From: Zobellia russellii
GTDB taxonomy: Bacteria > Bacteroidota > Bacteroidia > Flavobacteriales > Flavobacteriaceae
NCBI RefSeq assembly: GCF_018728565.1
Contig: NZ_JACSOI010000005.1
Span: 360,480 to 424,479, forward strand
Reading direction: 5' to 3'
Length of the DNA: 64,000 nucleotides
Shown: positions 27,083-37,796 of the stretch, one piece after another
How the letters are laid out: the number at the start of each line of letters is the position of its first letter
How positions within the stretch are numbered: the first letter of the stretch is position 1
Translations under genes and position numbers: made by a program
Notes under the pieces: generated by a model
The model's input: the letters and a program-made list of their open reading frames with translations, nothing else
Databases searched by the model: none
Told to the model about the DNA's origin: nothing

Positions 27083-28753
27083 TTAATTACCCAATTTAGG
27101 GTTAACATTTACCTCAGACTCTGGAATAGGCCAAATATTGTCTACACCTGCCCTAAAGTTTTTTGAAGTAACAAACCATCTGGATTGTGGGTCAATTTTC
27201 TTTGATGTTGTTGGATATAATGTGGAATTTGGAAAAGGAGCTCCCCAAAAATCACCGGTTAAAACTTCGTCACCAATGTCCCATCTAAAAATATCCCAAA
27301 GACGTTGACCTTCCAACGCTAATTCAATTCTTCTTTCATTTCTTAATATAGGACGAAGCGCCGCCGGATCAGTTTCCGTTATAGGCGGAAGCCCTACGGA
27401 CGCACGACCACGCACTTGGTTAATAGTTTCATCCAGTAAAGCCTGTGTTATTGGATTACCCGCCTCAAGTTCTGCTTCTAAATAACTCAATAAAACTTCG
27501 GCATATCTAATAATCGGGAGATTGCCTCCATAATCCGACCTTAGATTTCCACTGAAAGACTCGTCAAAAAACTTACGTAGTCCGTACCCTGTTCTTGTTG
27601 CCTGTTTAGAATAGGTTAACTGATCTAAAGATTCAGTATGATCTGGGTGACAGTCATAAATCTTATCCCCAAAAGTAGAGCCGTCCCAAAGTAGGTTATA
27701 CCTGAACCTTGGATCTCTATTGGCTCCCATATCATCATAGTCAAATCTAGGGTCATCATAAGATAGTGGTGTACCGTCATCAAAACCATAAGCATCCGCC
27801 AGACTCCCTAAAGGGTTGACAATATGCCAACCAGAAGACACGGCAGGATAAGCATGTTGTGGCAATGCATTACCGGCTTGGCCGCCAAAATATTGTGTGC
27901 TGAAAATATTTTCACTGCTGCCTTCATTAGCTGGAGTAAAAAGAGAAGCATAGTCTGGATCTATCACATTCTCACCCATATCGATAATTTCTTTGTACAC
28001 CTTTGATGCTTCCGCAAAGTTCTTTTCCCCCAGGTACATTCTGCCCAAGAAAGCCAAAGCCGCCTGCTTGTTGGCTCTACCTGCCTCCGTACCGGACAAT
28101 TCCGCATACGATGGTAAATCTGCAGCGGCGGCCTGCAACTCACTAATTACAAAAGAAACCAATTCTGCTTTTGTTGCTTTATCAACATTGTTTGCCTCAT
28201 CAGGAGTTAATGTGGTAGTAACTAAAGGAGCACTACCCCAGAACTGGGTAATATAGAAATAGGTGGCCGCCCTTAGAAAACGTACCTCGGCACTCATTCT
28301 GTCAATTTTGGATTGATCCATATCAACATTACCCACGTTTTCCAAGAAATCGTTACAAATGGCAATTCGCTTATAAGAACCTTTCCAATATCCATTAATA
28401 ACATTATTGTTGGGTAAAAGCGTGCCGTTCGTCAAACGGTTTTGAGTAGAGTTATCCCCTCTACGGTCATACGCGTTATCCGTTGCGAACTCCATAAAAA
28501 CAATTCCGCAATAGGTCCACCAATCAGATGGCACTACCTGAGTTCCGTATTCAATGGCACCGCGGTAAGCACCTGTTAAAGCTATAGTTGCATTAGACTC
28601 CGATGTCCAAAAATTATCTTTTGCAAAAGCGTTGCTCGGAAATTGTTCCAGTTCTTTGTCGCAACCTGAAAAAAGTACCACTGCCAAGCCCAAAATAATG
28701 AACCGAGCAAAAGATGGAATACGACTTATATATGTGTATATAGTATTTGACAT
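27083..28753 (-). CDS. SusD/RagB family substrate-binding lipoprotein
   Basis: A 556-residue outer membrane lipoprotein with its lipobox at Cys31 ('VLFSGC'). The N-terminal 'FWTSESNATIALTGAYRG' is the SusD start region, TPR-like helices follow, and the C-terminal 'LRNERRIELALEGQRLWDIF' is the hallmark of the SusD/RagB family. It forms the lid of the SusC channel that captures the ligand outside the cell. It starts four bases after susC ends. The ligand is not deducible from sequence; the partner enzymes point to a sulfated and/or phosphorylated compound. Confidence 0.95.
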   Translation of the reverse strand: MSNTIYTYISRIPSFARFIILGLAVVLFSGCDKELEQFPSNAFAKDNFWTSESNATIALTGAYRGAIEYGTQVVPSDWWTYCGIVFMEFATDNAYDRRGDNSTQNRLTNGTLLPNNNVINGYWKGSYKRIAICNDFLENVGNVDMDQSKIDRMSAEVRFLRAATYFYITQFWGSAPLVTTTLTPDEANNVDKATKAELVSFVISELQAAAADLPSYAELSGTEAGRANKQAALAFLGRMYLGEKNFAEASKVYKEIIDMGENVIDPDYASLFTPANEGSSENIFSTQYFGGQAGNALPQHAYPAVSSGWHIVNPLGSLADAYGFDDGTPLSYDDPRFDYDDMGANRDPRFRYNLLWDGSTFGDKIYDCHPDHTESLDQLTYSKQATRTGYGLRKFFDESFSGNLRSDYGGNLPIIRYAEVLLSYLEAELEAGNPITQALLDETINQVRGRASVGLPPITETDPAALRPILRNERRIELALEGQRLWDIFRWDIGDEVLTGDFWGAPFPNSTLYPTTSKKIDPQSRWFVTSKNFRAGVDNIWPIPESEVNVNPKLGN

Positions 28754-28757
28754 TGTT

Positions 28758-31700
28758 CTAAAATTTTAAGTTTAAACCAAAGGTGTACGTTGTTAAAATA
28801 GGGTAATAACCACCTGATGAATTAATTTCAGGATCCCACCCGTCTCTGTAAGATTTGAAAGTGTGCAAGTTTTCTGCACCCAGATATACTCTTAGGTTGT
28901 CTATACCCACCAAATCTGTAACCGATGATGAAAAGTTATAGCCCAATTGTACGTTTTTAACCCTTAGGTACCCGGCATCTATCACCCAAAAATCAGAGGT
29001 TGTCGTGTTTGGAGTACCGCTATTGGTAACCACCTCTAGCCTAGGATACTCTGGGTAACGTACCGGATTTTCCGGATTGAACCTACCTTCCATTTGCCAT
29101 CTTTGAATATTACCCAAATTGAAAAATGCATATCCGGCGTAATTGGTCAACTCTCCTTTTACACCACCAACACCTTGTAAGAACAAAGAGAAATCAAAGT
29201 TTTTATAGTTTAAATTGATGTTGGCCCCATACGTATACTTAGGTATACGACTACCTAAATATTTACGATCGTAGGTAGGATCAACCTTTCCATCCGGTAC
29301 ACCATCAGGACCGCTAATATCCTTATATCTGAAATCACCAGCTTGCGAACCAGGATTTACAGCAGTTTGATCTGCCCAACTAGAAACTTCGCCGTCATTA
29401 AGAAAAACACCGTCCGTCTCATATCCATAATACATTTGCATAGGAAAACCGATAAAAAGGTCCGATCCGTTACCAACGTAACCATTGGGCTGGTCTACAT
29501 TACCCAAACCTAATGTAACGACCTCATTTTCTATTACCGAGAAGTTTCCGTTAATGGAATAACTAAAATCACCTTTACTTCCCCTATGTCCTATATCAAA
29601 TTCCCAACCGGTATTCTTAACCGCACCCGTATTGGTTTCACTAATACCAACTCCCAAAACCGAGGATACACTGGAAGATGGTTTAAAAAGAACATCTGTT
29701 GTATTTCTTCTAAAATAGGTAGCGTTAAAAGTTAGTTTTCCATCAAAAAACCCTGTTTCAAGACCAATATCGGTAGTTTCTGTAGATTCCCATTTAATAT
29801 TGGCATCACGATACGTAGAATACGCCGCACCAGTTGAAAGTCCGCCACCCAATGAATAATCACGACCAGAAGCTAAAACGGTTTGGTACGGATAGTTACC
29901 AATATTCTGGTTTCCTAAAATACCCCAAGAAGCTTTAACCTTTAAATTAGAAAGCCAATCTACTTCCTGTAAGAACGATTCCTGAGATGCTCTCCAACCA
30001 AACGCCGCTGCCGGGAAAACTGCGTACTTATTACTTTTAGGAAATCTAGAAGACCCGTCATAACGCAATGTGGCCTCAAAAAGATAGCGCTCATCAAAAC
30101 TATATTTCAAACGGGAAAAGAAAGATTGCAACGCCCATTCAGCATCAAAACCTGCCGTCTGTTGGTTTTCAGCACTTCCTAGGTCCAATACAGTATAGTC
30201 ATTGCTCGCAAAATCTTGACGGTATCCGTTGAAAAACGAAAACTCTTCGTTCTCAAAAGAATAACCTCCCAAAAAGCTAAAGTCATGAACGCCTACTTCT
30301 TTGGACCACTCTCCCGTAAATTGAAGAGTTTTATAAAGTTCCTTATTGCTATATTGATTTAAATAGGACTGTCCCAGGTTAATTTGATCATTAAGTCGCT
30401 GAGATGCGTAATATGAGCGCTCTTCATGTAAGGTGAAATTATATCCCCCTATGGCCGAAAACACCAAATTATCATTAGGTTTATAATCAAGCTTTACATT
30501 TATTCCCGCTTTAGTACGTGGGTTTTCCAAATAAGAATCAGAAGCCAACCAAGCAACCGGTGTACCTCCACTTTCAGGGCCAATACCAAAATTACCTTGA
30601 GAATCCTGACCCAATTCTATTGCCGGATATCTAACTGCATTGGATACCAGTTGCGTAACGAAACTTCCTGCGTTATTGGTGGCATCACTGGCCCTATCAC
30701 TTTCACCTTGGTATCCGGAACCCTTGTTACCCGTTACTTGTGGTTCTTCCCTCTTCTCTACAGAGCCGTAAAACCTAGTGCTCAAATCAAACTTACTGCC
30801 CAACTTGTTCTGAAGGTTCATTCTAAAATTGTACCGGTTAAAGCTATTTTTTGGTACGATACCATCCTGCTCCAAAATACCTGCAGAAACGTAATACTTG
30901 TTCTTTTCATCACCTCCATTTAAGGTTAAGGTATGGGACGTCTGAACACCGTTTTTAGAGAAAAGATCCTCCAGAAATTTTGTATTCGGATAATTATCCG
31001 GGTCATCCTGAGCTTTATATTTTGCTATGTCTTCCGCAGAAAAGCTGTTGCTGCCAGAAGCTATGTTGTACATTTCTGCATATTCCCAAGAATTAACAAA
31101 TTCAGGAAGCTCGGTAGCGGTATTAAACCCTACATAGCTGTTGTAATTGATAGAAAATTTATTCTCGCTACCATTTTTAGTGGTAATAAGGATAACCCCA
31201 TTAGCAGAACGTGCCCCATAAATAGCTGCTGAAGAAGCGTCTTTTAATACCGAAATGGATTTGATATCATCCGGATTAATGTCGTTCATGCTCCCCGCAA
31301 TACCATCAATCAACACCAAAGCATCTGGCGTAGCTCCAAAAGAACCAACACCTCTAACACTAATATTTCCTCCGCTCTGCCCTGGCCTACCCGAACGTTG
31401 TACTACGGTAACCCCTGGCATTTGACCTGTAATGGCTTGCGATACTTGAGTAACCGGTCTATTTTCAATATCCTTGGAGGATACCTGAGAGACCGAACCA
31501 ATTACATTTACTTTTTTTTGTGTGCCAAAACCTACTACAACAACCTCGTCCAATCCAGCAGCACTTTCTACTAACTGAACGGTTAATGAAGTTTGCCCGT
31601 TAACGGGTATCTCTTTAGTAGCAAAACCTATATAGGAAACCACTAAAATAGCATCGTCAGAGCTTAATTCTAGACTAAAATTTCCGTCAAAATCTGTGGT

Positions 31701-32198
31701 AACACCATTAGTAGTACCTTTTTCAACCACATTTGCCCCCGCCAAAGGCACACCGGTTTCATCTGTAATTACCCCGGTTATGGTCTGTTGTTCTTCCTTA
31801 ATTCTATCAGATAATAGTAATGTATTCTCATTTTTTAGCGGTTTTTTATTTTTGAGAACAATCTGATTTTTAACTAAAGTATAGGTTACATCTTCTCCAA
31901 ATAATACGCCTAACACTTCTTTTATAGGGCGCTTATCTATATTGAGCGTCACTCTTTTAGCAACATTGAGCTGTCCTGTTTTGTAAAAGAATCTAAACTC
32001 ACTTTGCGTTTCTATTTTTTTAAGTACACTTTCAATAGTCTCGTAGTTTGCCTCAATAGAAACCTTCTTGTTTTGCGAATAGGAATTCGCATGAAGGTTG
32101 AACAAGGCAAAAGCAAACATTAGAATGGAGATTTTCACTGTTCGGTTCTTGTTAAGAATGTTTTTCAATAGAATGAAAAACAATGGTTTTTTTTCCAT
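28758..32198 (-). CDS. SusC/RagA TonB-dependent transporter with STN signalling domain
   Basis: An 1146-residue outer membrane receptor. After the signal peptide it has an STN domain (about residues 48-115, 'IESVLKKIETQSEFRFFYKT'), then a carboxypeptidase-like beta-sandwich ('ITGVITDETGVPLAGANVVE', about 140-215). The plug contains 'DEVVVVGFGTQKK' and 'LIDGIAGSMNDINPDDIKSI', and a 22-strand barrel ends in 'TYTFGLNLKF'. The STN domain contacts FecR and signals substrate binding to the ECF sigma factor encoded upstream, so the transporter induces its own operon. It starts the susC-susD-phosphatase transcript. Confidence 0.96.
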   Translation of the reverse strand: MEKKPLFFILLKNILNKNRTVKISILMFAFALFNLHANSYSQNKKVSIEANYETIESVLKKIETQSEFRFFYKTGQLNVAKRVTLNIDKRPIKEVLGVLFGEDVTYTLVKNQIVLKNKKPLKNENTLLLSDRIKEEQQTITGVITDETGVPLAGANVVEKGTTNGVTTDFDGNFSLELSSDDAILVVSYIGFATKEIPVNGQTSLTVQLVESAAGLDEVVVVGFGTQKKVNVIGSVSQVSSKDIENRPVTQVSQAITGQMPGVTVVQRSGRPGQSGGNISVRGVGSFGATPDALVLIDGIAGSMNDINPDDIKSISVLKDASSAAIYGARSANGVILITTKNGSENKFSINYNSYVGFNTATELPEFVNSWEYAEMYNIASGSNSFSAEDIAKYKAQDDPDNYPNTKFLEDLFSKNGVQTSHTLTLNGGDEKNKYYVSAGILEQDGIVPKNSFNRYNFRMNLQNKLGSKFDLSTRFYGSVEKREEPQVTGNKGSGYQGESDRASDATNNAGSFVTQLVSNAVRYPAIELGQDSQGNFGIGPESGGTPVAWLASDSYLENPRTKAGINVKLDYKPNDNLVFSAIGGYNFTLHEERSYYASQRLNDQINLGQSYLNQYSNKELYKTLQFTGEWSKEVGVHDFSFLGGYSFENEEFSFFNGYRQDFASNDYTVLDLGSAENQQTAGFDAEWALQSFFSRLKYSFDERYLFEATLRYDGSSRFPKSNKYAVFPAAAFGWRASQESFLQEVDWLSNLKVKASWGILGNQNIGNYPYQTVLASGRDYSLGGGLSTGAAYSTYRDANIKWESTETTDIGLETGFFDGKLTFNATYFRRNTTDVLFKPSSSVSSVLGVGISETNTGAVKNTGWEFDIGHRGSKGDFSYSINGNFSVIENEVVTLGLGNVDQPNGYVGNGSDLFIGFPMQMYYGYETDGVFLNDGEVSSWADQTAVNPGSQAGDFRYKDISGPDGVPDGKVDPTYDRKYLGSRIPKYTYGANINLNYKNFDFSLFLQGVGGVKGELTNYAGYAFFNLGNIQRWQMEGRFNPENPVRYPEYPRLEVVTNSGTPNTTTSDFWVIDAGYLRVKNVQLGYNFSSSVTDLVGIDNLRVYLGAENLHTFKSYRDGWDPEINSSGGYYPILTTYTFGLNLKF

Positions 32199-32300
32199 AT
32201 TTTTAAAGGATTTTGATTAGTTATTTCTAGGATTAAAATCACTCTTGATCGGGGAACGTGGCAGCGTTTCCCGATTTTTTTTCTTTAAGTTAAGTCATGG

Positions 32301-33431
32301 TTATACTGGTTTTTTAATTAATATATAATTGTTGGTTATTTCATAATCGAACTCTGCACTTTCCTTAAAAGTATCAAGCAGGTCCTGTATGGTTTCATTT
32401 TCAAAATATCCTCTAAAGCGCACCGCTTCTAACTCCGTATATCCGTTTTCAATACGGACTCCATAACGTCTTTCAATTTTTTTAATAATATCCTTAAAGG
32501 ATTCGTTATTAAAAGTTAGATCTCCGTTTCGCCAGTTTAAATAATCATGTATATCAACTTCACTTATCACCAAAGCGCCTTCTGTCATTGCTGCCTTCTG
32601 ACCCGGTTTTAGGAAACTTAAGTCCTCGTTCATTGTCTCCTCGCGTTTATCGCTAATGGCCACACTACCTTCTGCGAGTACGGCATACGCTTCTTCATTG
32701 GCATAACTGCTAACATTAAAATGGGTTCCTAAAACTTGAACATCCATATCTTTAGCCTCTACCACAAATTTGTGTAATGAATCTTTGGCCACTTCAAAAT
32801 AAGCCTCTCCTTTTAAGAATACCCTTCTATCCTTTCCTTCAACAAAACTTATGGGATATTTTAAAGAGGTATCTGCATTTAGGTGTACCAAGGTGCCGTC
32901 CGACAGCTTTAATTCAAATGTTTTTCCTTTTGGGATAATAATCTCATTATACACCAACTCTTGTGTAGGTTTTCCATGATAAACAATTTGGCCTTTATCT
33001 TGTGAAGCCAGAACGTTTCCATCTTCATCCGTAATAGCTTCTCCGGCACCTACTATTATTTTTTTGGATTGATTATTACTTGTTTTTAATACAATTGCGT
33101 TGTCCTCTATTCGTAATTCAGGAGATTTATCTTCCTGAATTCTCAAAAAATTAAAAACTAACCCTAGTCCTACCACACCAATAAAAATGGCTGCATACTT
33201 TAAAACAGAGCGATTAAAATTGATATTTCTTGTTTTTGTAGGTGACTCGGTTTTCTTAGCTATTTTTTTCCATATTTCTTGTTTTACCTGTCCATCAAAC
33301 TTAAAGTTTGACATTTGCTCATCCTCACCTTGATAGGATTCTAGGAACCGTTCCAAGAGTTCTTTTTCCTCCTGAGAGCAATTGTTATTTACGTATTTGT
33401 TGAAAAGCTTTTTTGCCTTTTTTTCGTTCAT
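32301..33431 (-). CDS. FecR family anti-sigma factor
   Basis: A 376-residue inner membrane regulator: a cytoplasmic helical part with 'FNKYVNNNCSQEEKELLERF', one membrane helix (about residues 70-90, 'YAAIFIGVVGLGLVFNFL'), then a periplasmic FecR domain ('IIPKGKTFELKLSDGTLVHL', 'VFLKGEAYFEVA') and a C-terminal DUF4974-type domain. It holds the ECF sigma factor inactive until the STN domain of the partner SusC protein signals. It sits between the sigma gene and susC in the standard order, with a 102-base gap to susC. Confidence 0.95.
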   Translation of the reverse strand: MNEKKAKKLFNKYVNNNCSQEEKELLERFLESYQGEDEQMSNFKFDGQVKQEIWKKIAKKTESPTKTRNINFNRSVLKYAAIFIGVVGLGLVFNFLRIQEDKSPELRIEDNAIVLKTSNNQSKKIIVGAGEAITDEDGNVLASQDKGQIVYHGKPTQELVYNEIIIPKGKTFELKLSDGTLVHLNADTSLKYPISFVEGKDRRVFLKGEAYFEVAKDSLHKFVVEAKDMDVQVLGTHFNVSSYANEEAYAVLAEGSVAISDKREETMNEDLSFLKPGQKAAMTEGALVISEVDIHDYLNWRNGDLTFNNESFKDIIKKIERRYGVRIENGYTELEAVRFRGYFENETIQDLLDTFKESAEFDYEITNNYILIKKPV

Positions 33432-33632
33432 CTGGGTCGCAATTAAATAACGATACTACTACTAAGTACCCTAATTAATGCGATGGTACATGTTGAAAGT
33501 CAATTATTTTTAAAAATTGAAAAAATACAAGTGAAAAAATTGAGGTATTCTCACCTTTAAAGTCGATGAATGATTTTTAAAAATGCGGATAACACACTAA
33601 TATTCAGGAAGGTTGAAAGGATATTAGATTGG
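33432..33632. other. 201-base gap between the fecR and ECF sigma genes
   Basis: AT-rich, with A-runs and no open frame, tRNA or convincing terminator. It probably holds the fecR leader or promoter, but no exact TAnnTTTG element is seen. Confidence 0.5.
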
Positions 33633-34202
33633 TTAATGCAGAAGAATAAGCGATATAATAACGGCCTCTTCTAATTGAAGGTGATTTCTAAGAAAAGCCA
33701 GTGCTTTTGAAATTTGATTTTTTACGGCCTGAACGGATATTTGAAGCTCTTCCGCAATTTCTTTGTTGGATTTGTGATGGTACCGGCTCAATACAAAGAT
33801 ATGACGACACCTTTTGGGCAGTTTGGCAACATGATCACGAATTATTTGATTGAGTTCCGAATATTCAAGTTCCCCCGAAACATTCATAGAAACATCTATA
33901 ATATTCAACCGTGTTAAATCTTCCGTAGAAAGTTTGTTGTTTCTAAAATGATTAAATATCTGAAACTTTACCGCTTGAAACAGATAGGGTTTTAAAGCAG
34001 AAATATTGGTCGTCTTTCTTTTGGCCCAGAGTGAAATAAAAACTTCTTGAATAATATCCTCACAAATGGTCCTCTCCTTTATAATATTGAAAGCATATAC
34101 AAATAACACCTTTGAATATTTCTCATAAACCGCTCTGAAAGAAGCATTATTGTCTTCTTTCATACCGTTCAATAATTCAATATCTTCTGTTATCATCTTC
34201 AT
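33633..34202 (-). CDS. ECF RNA polymerase sigma factor, Bacteroidota SusCD type
   Basis: A 189-residue sigma-70 family ECF factor with region 2 ('FVYAFNIIKERTICEDIIQE', 'VFISLWAKRK') and region 4 ('LPKRCRHIFVLSRYHHKSNK', then the recognition helix 'ISVQAVKNQISKALAFLRNH'). It belongs to the FecI-like group found before fecR-susC genes. When released from FecR it should direct RNA polymerase to the susC promoter. It starts the regulatory part of the locus, divergent from nothing and 112 bases from the end of ccsA. Confidence 0.93.
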   Translation of the reverse strand: MKMITEDIELLNGMKEDNNASFRAVYEKYSKVLFVYAFNIIKERTICEDIIQEVFISLWAKRKTTNISALKPYLFQAVKFQIFNHFRNNKLSTEDLTRLNIIDVSMNVSGELEYSELNQIIRDHVAKLPKRCRHIFVLSRYHHKSNKEIAEELQISVQAVKNQISKALAFLRNHLQLEEAVIISLILLH

Positions 34203-34314
34203 TCTACAGCAATCAATATGCTAAATCTATAAAAAATAGACCGAAAATTACAATAACAGTAAAAAGAACACTTGATTTTAGGTGATTATCTCAAAATCTA
34301 ATGGAAATGTAATC

Positions 34315-37300
34315 CTATTTCACATAGTTTGCCCTATACCTCCAATAACTTATGGCACCAAGAATTACCGCTCCTAGAGCTATATACCAAACATAATCTG
34401 GAGTAATAGCGGCTGCGCCACTTTGTCCGTAACTATGAAGACCTACCAAATAATAATTTACTCCAAAATAAGTCATCATAATACTTCCAAATGCTATAAC
34501 ACTGAGAAAATTGAAAGTCCACTTACTCCTTAAACCAGGAACCAAACGTGTGTGAACCACAAAGGCATATACCATAATAGAAATTAGTGCCCAAGTTTCT
34601 TTTGGATCCCAACCCCAATATCTACCCCAACTCTCATTGGCCCATTGTCCGCCCAAGAAATTACCTATAGTAAGCATCACAAGACCTACGGTCATAGAAA
34701 GTTCATTGATTATTGTCAATTCTTTAATGTTCAGGTCCATTACCGCTTTGTTCTTCTTATTGGTACATATCATAAGTAACAAAGAAACCAAACCAAGAAT
34801 CATAGCCACCGATAATGGACCATAACTGGCGACAATTACAGCTACATGAACCATAAGCCAATAACTATCCAATACGGGTACCAAGGTTGAAATTGCAGGA
34901 TCTACCCAATTTAAATGTGCAATAGCAAGTAACATACTTGTAACAAAAGCCGATGCAGCAATGGTCATATCACTCTTTCTGGCAAACAGAAGACCCATTC
35001 CCATGGTTGCCCATGATACATAAAGAATACTTTCGTACGCATTTGTCCAAGGTGCATGACCAGATATATACCATCGTAATACAAGGCCGGCCGTATGCCA
35101 TAGGAACAAGATGAAAATAGTGCCTTTTAAAGCATAAACCCCTATACGCCATATAGAACGGTCTTTAAAAATCTGAAACACCAAAACAAAGAACATAATT
35201 ACACCTACTAAAGCGTAAAGACGATATAGGGAATTAAAAATATCCAGTTTATTATAAATTACCTCCGTATTGATTTTAGATTCCGATGGAAGCACCTCCT
35301 TACCATGGTTCTTTTGATTTTGCTTAAAAGCGTCCAAAAGCTTATCGGCATTGGTATAATCACCCGTTTCTTTGGCCTTGCGCAATGTCATGAGGTAGTA
35401 AGGCAGCGAATTTTTTATAAAATTGGCATAAAGCGAATCCGAAACCTGATACTGCCCTCCCCTATATTCTATAGCCGAAATCCATTTGTTATTCTCATCG
35501 TTCAACAAAGGAAAAATCTTTATGATACGACCACTCAAGGCCTGATCCAAAAGGCTTAACCGAACATTGGCATCCTTAATATCCGTGTCAAACTTATTCG
35601 GAATATTTGTTGATGTGGCTTTTGCCAAAAAGGGCTCTAACTTATAATTTCCCTCTTTGTCAAAAAAGTCCGTTGCCTTTACAAATTCTTGGCCTTCGGG
35701 AATACCTATTACATGACGGATACTATCGTTCTTCCCTTTTTTATCAACGGCCAAAAACTGTGCATTGTACCATGCCGCCGGACTCAACATCATAGATAAG
35801 AACACCTGATCGGCATTCATGTCTTTATACACATCCTTTAAACTTAGCTTTCTTAGTAATTCCGAAGAAAACGTGTTTATAGGCTTCATACGACCTCCTT
35901 CGTCTTGAATCACAAGTTTTCCAAACTTCTCCGCATGCTCTTCAGAAACAATCGTAGTCTGTAAAAGCGAATCAATTTGAAATTGTGTTGGCACCATACT
36001 AACCCCATGGTCATGGCCATCATCTGCGGTGTGTTCTTGGGCATTGGCACTCAACAACATACCCAAAACAAGAACCGTTGTAAGTTTTGCTTTTTTATTC
36101 TTTAATTTTTCCAATGACACGGCCAAATCCTTAAACCGGGTCTTTCCAAAGAACATAATCCCCATTAACCCAACATAAAGCAAGAAATACCCTAAATAGG
36201 TTATACCTGTACCCCATTGATCATGGTTTACAGATAAAATAGTTCCTTTTTCATCTGGGTGAAAACTAGATTGGAAGAACCGGTATCCTTTGTGATCCAA
36301 AATATTGTTCATGAAAATCTTATAGTCAAAAGGACGCTCATCTTCAACTGTAACCTTACTCATAAAGGATTTGTACCCTTGCTCGGTTCCCGGATACTTT
36401 TCTGCAATAAAATCGTTTAGTTTAATGCTGAACGGAAGTTCATATACTTTGGAGCCATAACTCAAACTAAAATCCAATCCACCCACATTTATTTTATCCG
36501 AAAAATTAGAAACCCCTTTACCACCCAGTAATTTTTGCTGTACTGTTTCGCCGTTTACGGTAATGTCTACAATCATAGCATCCATAGTAGCATCCGTTAT
36601 TTCGTTCTTCGGAACTTTTACTATGCCGTAAGAGCCTTTAACTATGGGCTCCGGTATAACAAATTGCATACCTGCGGTTGCATACAAAGAGCGTAACTGC
36701 AATTCCTGTATACTATCCTTTATCAACTGACCTTGAAATTGGTCCGCCATACGCATAAAACTACCTTCAAAAGGCGATTCTATTTCGTAAGCACCATCCT
36801 TTTCTAAAATATTAATTGCTCCCTCCGTTCTCTTATTCAAAGAGAAAAGTACGTTGTGAATGCTAGAAACTTGGCCACTTTCCAAAAAGTGTTCATGGCG
36901 CTGGCCATCTCCAGCTTCAACAATCTTTAAGTATTCCTTACCATTTTCATCCGGAATCATTCCTTCTTTGGCCCCATCTATAAAACCGGCATAGGAAATA
37001 GTAAACGGCTGTCCGTTAAAATCTGACTTCCAAGGTAAATTAGACTTGATATCTTGGGCAGTTACTATTAAATCTTCTTGTAAAGTTTTTCTTTTGGCCT
37101 CGCCATTAATCTCTCCATCTACGTAAGCTGTCAAGTATGTTTTATCCGAGTAGAATACTTTTTCTGATTGCCCCTCTCTAATGGGCATCATACCCTCATA
37201 ACTGATATATCTCGTAACGAACGCTCCGATTATGATAAAAATCCATGAAAGGTGAAGCGTTAAAACTGCCCATTTTTCCCATCGTAGAAGACGGTACCTA

Positions 37301-37497
37301 AACATGTTACCAATAAAATTAATGACAAAAAAAACCATAATAGCCTCAAACCACCATGTATTGTAAATCCAGATTCTTGCGGTCTCGGTACTGTACTTAC
37401 TTTCAATAAAAGTACCTAGCCCCATGGCCACTGCAAACACTATAAAAAGAACGGACATTAAACGTGTGGAGAAAAAGAATTTTTTGAGCATGTTCAT
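34315..37497 (-). CDS. ccsA: Fused ResB-CcsA cytochrome c haem lyase (system II)
   Basis: A 1060-residue inner membrane protein fusing ResB/CcsB-like and CcsA modules. The N-terminal half has four membrane helices around a large periplasmic ResB domain. The C-terminal part has several helices and the WWD haem-handling motif in 'WGRYWGWDPKETWALI' (about residue 958), with histidines such as 'LWHTAGLVLRW' nearby. It attaches haem to c-type cytochromes in the periplasm. The fused form is usual in Bacteroidota. It stands alone with an upstream TATTTTTG element and next to no other cytochrome genes. Confidence 0.94.
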   Translation of the reverse strand: MNMLKKFFFSTRLMSVLFIVFAVAMGLGTFIESKYSTETARIWIYNTWWFEAIMVFFVINFIGNMFRYRLLRWEKWAVLTLHLSWIFIIIGAFVTRYISYEGMMPIREGQSEKVFYSDKTYLTAYVDGEINGEAKRKTLQEDLIVTAQDIKSNLPWKSDFNGQPFTISYAGFIDGAKEGMIPDENGKEYLKIVEAGDGQRHEHFLESGQVSSIHNVLFSLNKRTEGAINILEKDGAYEIESPFEGSFMRMADQFQGQLIKDSIQELQLRSLYATAGMQFVIPEPIVKGSYGIVKVPKNEITDATMDAMIVDITVNGETVQQKLLGGKGVSNFSDKINVGGLDFSLSYGSKVYELPFSIKLNDFIAEKYPGTEQGYKSFMSKVTVEDERPFDYKIFMNNILDHKGYRFFQSSFHPDEKGTILSVNHDQWGTGITYLGYFLLYVGLMGIMFFGKTRFKDLAVSLEKLKNKKAKLTTVLVLGMLLSANAQEHTADDGHDHGVSMVPTQFQIDSLLQTTIVSEEHAEKFGKLVIQDEGGRMKPINTFSSELLRKLSLKDVYKDMNADQVFLSMMLSPAAWYNAQFLAVDKKGKNDSIRHVIGIPEGQEFVKATDFFDKEGNYKLEPFLAKATSTNIPNKFDTDIKDANVRLSLLDQALSGRIIKIFPLLNDENNKWISAIEYRGGQYQVSDSLYANFIKNSLPYYLMTLRKAKETGDYTNADKLLDAFKQNQKNHGKEVLPSESKINTEVIYNKLDIFNSLYRLYALVGVIMFFVLVFQIFKDRSIWRIGVYALKGTIFILFLWHTAGLVLRWYISGHAPWTNAYESILYVSWATMGMGLLFARKSDMTIAASAFVTSMLLAIAHLNWVDPAISTLVPVLDSYWLMVHVAVIVASYGPLSVAMILGLVSLLLMICTNKKNKAVMDLNIKELTIINELSMTVGLVMLTIGNFLGGQWANESWGRYWGWDPKETWALISIMVYAFVVHTRLVPGLRSKWTFNFLSVIAFGSIMMTYFGVNYYLVGLHSYGQSGAAAITPDYVWYIALGAVILGAISYWRYRANYVK

Positions 37498-37796
37498 GAG
37501 CAGCAGCTAAAATGGTTTTCAGCATGCAAAAATACGCCCTTTTTATTATTTAGAGGAAGATAGACGGACCTAAAGTCTTATCAAAACTGTTAATTATAAG
37601 TGAAAATTTTAAGAAATTCGTTTTTAGAAATCACTCTTTTTCATAAAGCATAAAAGGCTAACCCATTAATTGCAAATAACACAGAAATCTAAGATTTGTA
37701 TACACACCCTCGACCGTAAAAAGAACAACTTCTCGTTTCTTCACTTTTCTACAATCCAAAGTAAACAATACATAAATATATGCTTATTTTCGCTGC
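37498..37796. other. 299-base space between the divergent ccsA and DUF2520 genes
   Basis: AT-rich control region. On the reverse strand TATTTTTG at 37527-37534 is an exact -7 match for ccsA, with a leader of about 23 bases. On the forward strand TATTTTCG at 37785-37792 is one base off the consensus and ends four bases before the DUF2520 ATG. No RNA gene or small protein is evident in between. Confidence 0.5.
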
